In this document: positions 57,050 through 64,000 of the stretch, one piece after another
Layout: each line of letters begins with the position of its first letter
Position numbering within the stretch: position 1 is the first letter of the stretch
NCBI RefSeq assembly: GCF_000699445.3
Contig: NC_067195.1
Coordinates: 80,240,569 to 80,304,568 of the forward strand
DNA: 64,000 bases
From: Schistosoma haematobium
Lineage: Eukaryota; Platyhelminthes; Trematoda; Strigeidida; Schistosomatidae
Direction: 5' to 3'
Notes under the pieces: generated by a model
What the model was told of the DNA's origin: nothing
Seen by the model: the letters and a program-made list of their open reading frames with translations, nothing else
The model's database searches: none
Program-made: the position numbers and the translations under genes

Positions 57050-57265
57050 TTTTGTAGAGATTGTAGTAAGTTGATGTAAGCTAGACGATCATAGATAATC
57101 TGGAAGCACTAAATAGCTGTTTCATCTTAGTATGGAACTCCTCAGTATTGTACATCCATGATTCTGTACTCAGGATTCGAATCCAGGACGAAACGACTAC
57201 TCAGCGCTTCCCGCTTTTCCATGCTGATCTAGCTTACATTGATTCATGTATTCATCTATTAAATT
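57050..57265 (-). repeat. SINE-A fold-back: minus piece 57050-57190 joined to plus tail 57188-57265
   Basis: The minus piece has a hammerhead core (57106-57151: CTGAGGA, GAAAC). After the B-box-like TCGAATCCAG it switches to plus-strand SINE-A (GGACGAAACGAC to CTAGCTTACATTGATTC). Confidence 0.7.
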
Positions 57266-57269
57266 ATCA

Positions 57270-58710
57270 TTAAATGAATGTTTTAACATCTCTTTGAACA
57301 GATAATAAATATACATATTTATTTATATAATTTTAATGCCAAATCTGGTTCATTTTTCCTAAACTAAAAAGAAAAAAACGTATCATATATTTATCACTAT
57401 GCTTGATAATGATGATGATGATGATGATCTCACATATTTTCATTATGATCTTATTTATTCTTCATGTATGTGTGTGTTGTTTTTTGTTCTTTAATTTGTC
57501 TTTTATCTTCCTATTGAATTTCTAATCGCCTATGTTTCCATTAATTGATTTTCACATTTCATTTTTTTGTCTCTCACCATATTCCACTCTACCTTAAGGC
57601 TACATTCATTACATCTATTTAACTACAATAATCTACTTAGGTCTAACAATTCACTATTCATTTTATTCTTCCCTCATTATTATTATTATTGTTATCATTA
57701 TTGTCTTCTATTTATCATTCTTTTTGAAGTCAGTTATTTTATGATATTTATTCCTTGAGAGTAAATTTCAGTATAAGAGGTAGGAGAATAAAAAGATATA
57801 TGAGACATTAGCCACTTTTTTTTTCCCCACATTTTCCAAGATAAGAAAATGATTCGAAGTAGAGTTATATTTCTGTGGATCCTGTTTTTTTTCATAATCG
57901 TCGAAAAATTTCGCAATTTTAAAAATTCTGTAGAAAAAACGTGTTTTTTTTACACACACACACACACACAAACACACAAAGACTGAAACAATGTAACTGA
58001 GAATAGTATCTAAGGCAATAGAAATTTTATGATAATATATACTGATAAGAATAAAAATGCTTTTAGTCAATGATTGAAATGATTCCGTTTCATTAAAATA
58101 CATTTTCTTCCATGGTTGTTTCTTTCCTTTTTTCTTTCTTTCTTTGTTTTTCTTTTTTTCTGTTTTGTGTGAATAATATTGTCAAATTATTTTAAAGAAA
58201 TGAGATTTCTCTTAAAATGAATTCAGTACAGAATGTATAAATGTATACCAGCTTAAGTACTTTTCTACATACTATAGTTCATTCATATGATTACCATACT
58301 TTTTAAAGGAAACCTTATAAGTAAATAACCATTGAGTTGAGGAGGATAGATTGAGGTGTTATTGTGATGAGTTGTTATGATTGAATTTTGAATCATCCTT
58401 TTTATGATATTATATTAAAAGGCATTAAATTTTACCTTTTACTTAGATACAGAGATTCATATTAAATTAATTAAATGGGGAAATATTGAATCATAAAGTG
58501 TTAACATGATGGTAGCTTATCATTCTGTTATTATTATTTTTTCTAAAGTCAGTTTTGTTAAAAGATAACCTTATTGAATAAAATACGTGATCCCATCTAT
58601 GAAAGCATAGTATACTGAACTATTACAAATAAACAATTCTACATTTATTTGTTAGTGTTCTAGCTTAGCAATAGTCATGAAGTCAGAATGTTAAGTTATG
58701 CGACTTGAGA
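57270..58710. other. A+T-rich stretch; (GAT)n at 57412-57430 and (CA)n near 57952-57978
   Basis: No gene recognised. Confidence 0.35.
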
Positions 58711-58715
58711 ATGTT

Positions 58716-58976
58716 TCATTATTTTGATGGAGTTTTGTTCTCTGAGCTTGATGGTTTGGTCATGGAGCTTTCATAGTTCTTCTGAACAACATCATCAGTA
58801 CAAATTTCAGATAGAAGTGAAGTGTTCGAATTTCTCAATATGTGGTTCATAGCTTCTCTTTTAGACCCCGATGTTGATTGGTTCTTGTTGAAGTTAAACT
58901 TGTCATTGTTTACTTCATTGTTTTAGTTGTAACTCCCATTGGTTTGATTTTTGTTCCTATGTTTGTGCATAATTAG
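58716..58976 (-). repeat. PLE1 3' terminal fragment with intact hammerhead core, cut by PLE2
   Basis: Matches 31860-32110. The hammerhead at 58754-58805 keeps CTGATGA, the GTTGTTC-AGAA-GAAC stem II and GAAA. Homology ends at GTGCATAATT, where PLE2 begins. Confidence 0.75.
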
Positions 58977-58985
58977 AACAACACA

Positions 58986-59030
58986 TATAAGCGAACAATT
59001 GTTTTCAATTAGATCGTCATCAGGCTTTAC
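58986..59030 (-). ncRNA. Hammerhead ribozyme, PLE2 type (minimal)
   Basis: Minus strand: stem I AAGC/GCTT, core CTGATGA, one unpaired base, stem II GAT-CTA-ATT, GAAA, stem III palindrome AACAATTGTT, cleavage expected after the following C. This is the small type I form with a short palindromic stem III known from PLEs. Confidence 0.65.
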
Positions 59031-59463
59031 TCTAATATACATGAATATTTATACGAAAATTTTTAAACCAATCAAGGCAATATGAGTCAATAATCACAAT
59101 GAAATAGAATAAGTCACTACACATAATAGGTAAAAGTACAAGTTGATAGTAGTAGGAAGACAGGTGAACAGATAGTGGTAAGAATAATAAACTACAATAA
59201 CAAAGCTCTTATCAATAGTTAATCGTTGGAAATAGAAGGTCAAATAAACATGGGTAAATAGACTAGGAATAGTAATCACAAAACATTAAAAATCATTACG
59301 TAATAAGATGTGTGTAAATAATTAGATAGTGAAGAATACAAAGAGGCGGATAATGACAAACAAATAATGGATGTGGAAATAAGGTTAACAATAACACAGA
59401 ATAAAATAAATAAATAATGATAATAATAAAATTTAAAATAAAAAATAAAATAAAAATTGTTAG

Positions 59464-60188
59464 TTAAGTTATAACTGGCCATGGAAGGGATAGGGGAGTC
59501 ACGTATTTCTTCTGTACACATAGATTGGGGTTATATGTACGAATTCCAATGGCTTCAGCTATATATAGGAGACGGGAACGGACTCCGTCGGGAAATGATG
59601 GAGGTATACGATAGATAACTCGAAATGATTTCAATTTATCTACTGCATGACCGCTATCAATAAGATGTGCTAGTATAGAACTGCGAATAGTTTTCTCTGA
59701 CCCTTTATGTACCAAGTTGGTAGATGTTCACTCATTCGTTGGTTAAGTTGCCTGGTAGTACGCCCTATATAGCTATCTCCACAGGAGCAGCTGAATTTGT
59801 AAATGCACATGGAAGAGGCCAACTCAGGTAACTTATCCTTCGTTTGAGTAGACATCGCTGGTCGACAAGAGAAGGTCAACGCAAGATTGGCTGCGTAGAA
59901 TGTCTTGGTGATTACTTTGGTTAACCTATATTTCAGAGTGTCACTAGCCACATCCCCGTTGAATTGCACTTTCATGTATAAAGGTTTCTTACGAACAGTC
60001 GAAATCTCCGACTTCTTTATTATATCCTGCATGTATTTCTTAATGAACGCGCTGGGGTAGCCGATCTCGGTCAGTGAGTTGTTGAGAAATTCAAGCTCCT
60101 GACTTAGAGTGTCTACTGTACAGATCCTTTTTGCTCTGCTCGTGAGACATCTGACCAAATTTCTCTTGTAACGGATGGGTGTGAAACT
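59464..60188 (-). pseudogene. PLE2 GIY-YIG endonuclease part, two frameshifts
   Basis: The minus frame 60158-59670 carries RCLTSRAKRICTVDTLSQEL, GYPSAFIKKYM, then MCIYKFSCSCGDSYIGRTTR (GIY-YIG with CxC) and LNQRMSEHLPTW. After a frameshift near 59705, it continues in 59715-59464 with RSSILAHLIDSGHAVD, YIAEAIGIRTYNPNLCVQ and a final LSLPWP-like end. A further frameshift near 60180 separates it from the RT. Confidence 0.85.
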
Positions 60189-61057
60189 TCAGAAGTGAGT
60201 ATATTGGCATGAAGAGGGGTTTCTTCTATACACGCTTCTACTTAATGTGCCGTCACTTCGTCTGCTTAGTGTGACGTCAAGGAAGCTCAGCTTCTTATCA
60301 TGCTCGCTTTCACCAGTGAAGGTGATCGCTGGGTGAACACTGTTGAATTGGTCTAGGAGTTCCTCCTTACTAGTGTTTTGGTCTACGATAATGAATGTGT
60401 CGTCAATGTATCGACAATATAAATCCAGTTTCTTAATAGTCTCATTGAGAGGTCCGTTTTCTAGCTTTGCTAGGAAGAGGTCAGCTAAAATCGGGCCTAG
60501 AGGCGAGCCCATGGATATCCCGTCTATTTGTCTATAGTAAGTATTGTTGAAGACAAAATGTACATTCAGAGTGCATCTTAGGAGCAGTTCCCTTAGGCTA
60601 TCGTTAGGCAGGCCAATGTTGATTTGTTTCTTTGATATTTGCTTGCATATAAAATCAATAGTCTCTATAAGTGGTACGTTGGTGAACAAAGATTCTACAT
60701 CCAATGAGATCATATTTTTCATACTGACATTAATATTTTCTACTTTGGAGGTGAAGTTGAAGACATCTTTTACACTATTTCTAACAACTGATTTGTGTAA
60801 AGGTTCTAGGATTCGTACTAGCCACTTTGCGATTTTGTGGTAAGGAGAATTGTACATATCTAGAACTGGACGTAGAGGAAGACCCGATTTATGTACTTTA
60901 GGCAAACCATACAATCGTGGTGTAAATGATCCAGTCGGCTTAATTGAATCGTAAATCTCAGTCGTAATTATTCCCTTTTTCGTTAGATCTTTAAGGAAAT
61001 TGGCCAATTGTCTTTCTACTTTATTATTAATGTCACAATTACTAGTAATTTTCTAAA
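60189..61057 (-). pseudogene. PLE2 reverse transcriptase
   Basis: Open from a stop near 61058 to 60189. RT motifs run in order: RLYGLPKVHKSGLPLRPVL, MISLDVESLFTNV (motif A), DGISMGSPLGPILADLFLAK (motif B) and YCRYIDDTFIIV (motif C, YIDD), then KLSFLDVTLSRRSDGTLSR. Catalytic aspartates are present. The N-terminal domain is missing because the element is truncated at its 5' end, and the frame is broken before the endonuclease. Confidence 0.85.
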
Positions 61058-61316
61058 ATTTGCTAGAATCTAATTGAAAACAATTGTTCGCTTATATGTG
61101 TTGTTCTAATTTTCACAATGGGAATCTTTAATATTGTGCATAATTCTCTCCACCATCTCAAAATGTCTGATTAGGCATACATATTGTATAATAATTGAGT
61201 ATAGATTATAAAAATCTTGATATTTCGAAAGGTCAACTAGTCTATGTACTTTCTGATGTCTTTGTAATATGAGATTATACTTTAATAAAAATAATATAAA
61301 CTTTGATAGAACAATG

Positions 61317-61445
61317 AAATGTGATGCTGATGATGTCGTTCAGAAGAACGATGAAAACTCTACGACTAAACTATCCAAGTCAGAGAACAAAATTGTATAA
61401 GAATCATCAACCTGACCTATAAATCTTCTCTACCATCTCAATATA
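61317..61445 (+). repeat. PLE1 3' terminus with hammerhead core
   Basis: CTGATGA at 61327-61333, stem II GTCGTTC-AGAA-GAACGAT, GAAA, then the terminus ending ATAAATCTTCTCTACCATCT. Core intact; stem III bases changed (AACT for AGCT). Confidence 0.7.
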
Positions 61446-61449
61446 GATA

Positions 61450-61995
61450 TGTACAAATGTACAGGTTAATAGTAAATTAATTGAAAAGAAATCTTTTACC
61501 TAAATCTCATGTTTCATTGGAAGTGATAAAACTATTCTAAATGGAGAATATCCATATGCATCAATGTTATAGTTCCATATAGTAAAAGTGGAAAGAATGA
61601 TATGAGATAAGAAAATAATGAGCATAACTTCTTATTTGACAGTGAAATGAACCATGAATTATTAAGACAGAATAAAAAAGACAATGCAATTCTAACTTGC
61701 TTGGTTGCCCAACTTTAATATTGCTTTACACGCTTTCTGTCTACAAGCCCAACCATGTTACTTGAGTGAGAAAAATAAAACTGATTAAGAAACTGTATTA
61801 TCAAACCAGAACCAAATATCTACAAACTCATTGATATATATCCGTTGAGTATTTGAGCTAAATCTCGCCCAATACTGTATATACATTGACACCTCTCACT
61901 TAACACTTCCTTGAACTAAGAAGTGTGCACAGCAGGCAATAATTTTGAAAATACCTGCCGTATTAAAAATGAAAATATCAAACAGTATTATAAAC
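61450..61995. other. A+T-rich stretch without recognised genes
   Basis: No supported feature. Confidence 0.35.
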
Positions 61996-61999
61996 TAAG

Positions 62000-62265
62000 A
62001 TGGGTGGTGGCCAGAAGTGGAATACACAACGCGTGTTTCGTCTTATTTGGGATTCGCCAGTTGAAGGTATCTGTATCGGAGATTTGATGTCCACTCTGAA
62101 ACTCAAACCCAGTACCGTTCACTTAAAAACGTCATTTCATTATCCACTTAGCACTGGGACTGACCTTGAGTCTCTGAATCAATATCAACTCTGGAATACA
62201 AGCACATTCAACTGACGAGTCGCAAATAAAACAAAACACGCATTCTGAATTCCAATGCTAGCCGT
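62000..62265. repeat. Two Sm-alpha-type hammerheads in inverted orientation
   Basis: Minus copy 62017-62070: CTGGCGA (A6 to G), ATCC-CAAATA-AGAC, GAAAC, ACGCGTTG. Plus copy 62203-62255: CTGACGA, GTCG-CAAATA-AAAC (stem II broken), AAAAC in place of GAAAC, ACGCATTC, TGAATTCC. Both ribozyme regions face outward from a shared middle. Each has at least one core change. Confidence 0.65.
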
Positions 62266-62429
62266 AATTCATCTCTACCTATAATATTAATAACTACAAA
62301 CAATATCGAAGCAATACAAACAATATACATATATATCAAATATGAGACTGATTGATTGCAGTCCAAAACATTAATGAAACGATTCAAACAACCAATATAA
62401 AGATGAATAAAACAGTATTAATCTTAATA

Positions 62430-62657
62430 AGTGCACCCAACTACGTCATAAGGCAAGCTCTCACATGGAATCCTCAAGGTCAAAGGAAAAGAGGAAGACC
62501 AAATAACAAATTACGCCGGGAAACTGAGATAGACGTGGGTAAAATGAACAAGAATTGGATGGACCTAGAAAAGAAGGCCCAGAACAGAGTAGGCTGAAGA
62601 ATGCTAGTCGTCGGCCTATGCACCATTCGGAGTAACAGGCGTAAGTAAGTAAGTAAT
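62430..62657 (+). pseudogene. RTE-B 3' end
   Basis: Plus strand: [38 protein letters not shown], a TGA in place of Trp (62594-62596), RMLVVGLCTIRSNRRK and a GTAAGTAAGTAAGTAA tail. Ends about 25 bases from the oppositely oriented RTE-A tail. Confidence 0.8.
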
Positions 62658-62679
62658 TTTAATAATTGTTTCAATTATA

Positions 62680-64000
62680 TTACTTACTTACTTACGCCTG
62701 TTACTCCTCGTGAAGGAGCATAGGTCGCTCACCAGCATTCTCCATCCAACCCTGTCCTGGGCAATCCTTTATAGCTCCGTCCAGTTGTAATTCATCGTTT
62801 TCATATCTGCTTCTATTATCCGATGCAATGTGTTCTTTGGCCTTCCTCTTTTTCGCTTCCCTTCAGGATTCCAAGTTAGGGCTTGCCTCGTGATGCAGTT
62901 CGACGATTTGCGTAATGTATGTCCTATCCATTTCCATCGTCTTTTGCTAATTTCTTCTTCAGCTGGAAGTTGGATTGTTCTCTCCCACAGAAGGCTATTG
63001 CTGATGGTATCCGGCCAATGGATGTTGAGTATCTTGTGCAGACAGCTATTTATAAATACTTGTACTTTCTTGATTGTGGTTGTTGTAGTTCTCCAAGTTT
63101 CAGCTCCATACAGTAGAACTGCCTTGACGTTCGTATTGAAGATTCTCACTTTGATATTGGTTGAAAGTTGTTTTGAGTTCCATATGTTCTTCAATTGTAG
63201 GAATGCGGCCCTTGCTTTGCCAATCCTCGCCTTTACGTCTGCATCGGATCCTCCTTGTTCATCGATGATGCTTCCCAGGTATGTGAAGGACTCTACATCT
63301 TCCAGAGTTTCGCTATCAAATGTGATTGGATTGCTGTTCTCCGCCTTGAATTTGAGGACCTTAGTTTTCCCTTTGTGTATGTTGAGGCCTACTGATGCAG
63401 AGACTGCTTCTACACTGGCTGTCTTTATCTGCATCTGTTCGTGCGTACGTGATAGGAGGGCTAGGTCATCTGCGAAGTCCAAATCGTCTAATTGGTTCTG
63501 AGCTGTCCATTGTATTCCGTGTTTTCCTTCAGATGTTGAGGTCCTCATAATCCAGTCGACCACCAGAAGAAAGAGGAAGGGAGAGAGTAAACAGCCTTGT
63601 CTGACTCCGGTCCTTACTTGGAATGCATCTGTCAGCTGTCCTCCATGCACTACTTTGCACTGTAGTCCGTCGTATGAGTTCCGGATAATATTGACAATCT
63701 TCTCAGGAACTCCGTAGTGTCAAAGAAGTTTCCATAATGTCTTCTTATCTACACTGTCGAATGCCTTTTCATAATCAATGAAGTTGATGTATAGTGACGA
63801 GTTCCACTCAACTGATTGTTCGACGATGATCCGTAGTGTTGCAATTTAGTCTGTGCACGACCGATCCTTACGGAATCCAGCTTGTTGATCTCGAAGTTGG
63901 ACGTCTACTGCATCCTTCATCCGGTTCAGCAACACTCTGTTGAAGACTTTCCCTGGTATTGACAGTAGTGTAATGCCTCTGTAGTTTTCACATTTGCTCA
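62680..64000 (-). pseudogene. RTE-A reverse transcriptase, C-terminal two thirds, continuing past the right edge
   Basis: Frame stays the same from the window edge to the final stop at 62688-62690, followed by an ACTTACTTACTT (GTAA)n tail. RT motifs: GKVFNRVLLNRMKDAV, NFIDYEKAFDSVD (motif A), [20 protein letters not shown] (motif B), [13 protein letters not shown] (motif C), [21 protein letters not shown], then [15 protein letters not shown] and [14 protein letters not shown]. Three in-frame stops interrupt it (63846-63848, 63720-63722 and 62769-62771), each one base from the expected codon (Gln, Arg, Glu). No frameshift was noticed, so it is a fairly recent copy. The N-terminal endonuclease would lie beyond the window. 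Confidence 0.9.

Larger units (their letters stand above)
58977..61108 (-). mobile_element. Penelope-like element PLE2 with 39-base inverted ends
   Basis: Ends 58977-59015 and 61070-61108 are inverted copies of one another (AGAACAACACATATAAGCGA inward). The minus strand between them encodes RT and GIY-YIG endonuclease. The left end is the 3' terminus and carries a hammerhead; the right end repeats only its last 39 bases, inverted. Confidence 0.85.

Noticed and set aside
62830..63501. Plus-strand open frame of 223 codons
   Set aside because: Antisense shadow of the RTE-A reverse transcriptase on the minus strand; no motif of its own.

Overview
The window looks like nuclear DNA of a blood fluke (Schistosoma; the species cannot be fixed from sequence alone). 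The evidence is high A+T, very few host exons, micro-introns in the one multi-exon gene visible, three copies of the Sm-alpha-type hammerhead ribozyme, and trematode-style RTE, CR1-like, Ty3/gypsy and Penelope-like (PLE) retroelements.

Host genes are sparse. The left edge (1-1918, minus) holds three phase-0 exons of an unrecognised acidic, Ser-rich protein; two of them are separated by an intron of only 34 bases. At 21393-21974 (plus) lies the first coding exon of a DEG/ENaC-type sodium channel, ending at a strong 5' splice site; no later exon was recognised.

Almost everything else is repeats. (1) RTE non-LTR elements in three lineages, called RTE-A, RTE-B and RTE-C here, nearly all 5'-truncated and broken; the best copy runs off the right edge (62688-64000, minus). 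(2) A CR1-like pseudogene (38555-39900). (3) Three LTR families: LTR1, a Ty3/gypsy type with a gag-RT deletion derivative at 4606-6176 and solo LTRs at 14677-15203 and 55783-56337; LTR2 with a gag remnant at 6971-7753 and a second LTR at 11123-11592; LTR3, two short LTRs of about 190 bases. (4) Penelope-like elements: PLE1 (31826-35066), PLE2 (58977-61108), PLE3 (27586-28998), PLE5 (about 45628-46660) and fragments, with RT and GIY-YIG endonuclease segments. (5) A tRNA-derived SINE, SINE-A, in about 20 copies. (6) A second tRNA-like SINE, SINE-C, at 40990-41835 and 13500-13972.

The main theme is self-cleaving RNA. Hammerhead ribozyme cores of five sequence types sit inside SINE-A (core CUGAGGA/CUGAAGA), SINE-C (CUGACGA), Sm-alpha (CUGGCGA/CUGACGA), PLE1/PLE2 (CUGAUGA) and PLE3 (CUGACGA). 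In the clearest copies stem III is a short palindrome. PLE1, PLE2 and PLE3 each carry an inverted copy of their own 3' end at their 5' end (about 1.1 kb, 39 bases and about 215 bases), and PLE5 has similar inverted ends. Several SINE-A copies begin with the sequence of their own 3' tail, as expected if the RNA template was a multimer or a circle. I infer that ribozyme processing shapes how these elements are copied. All family assignments come from reading the sequence; no search was run.
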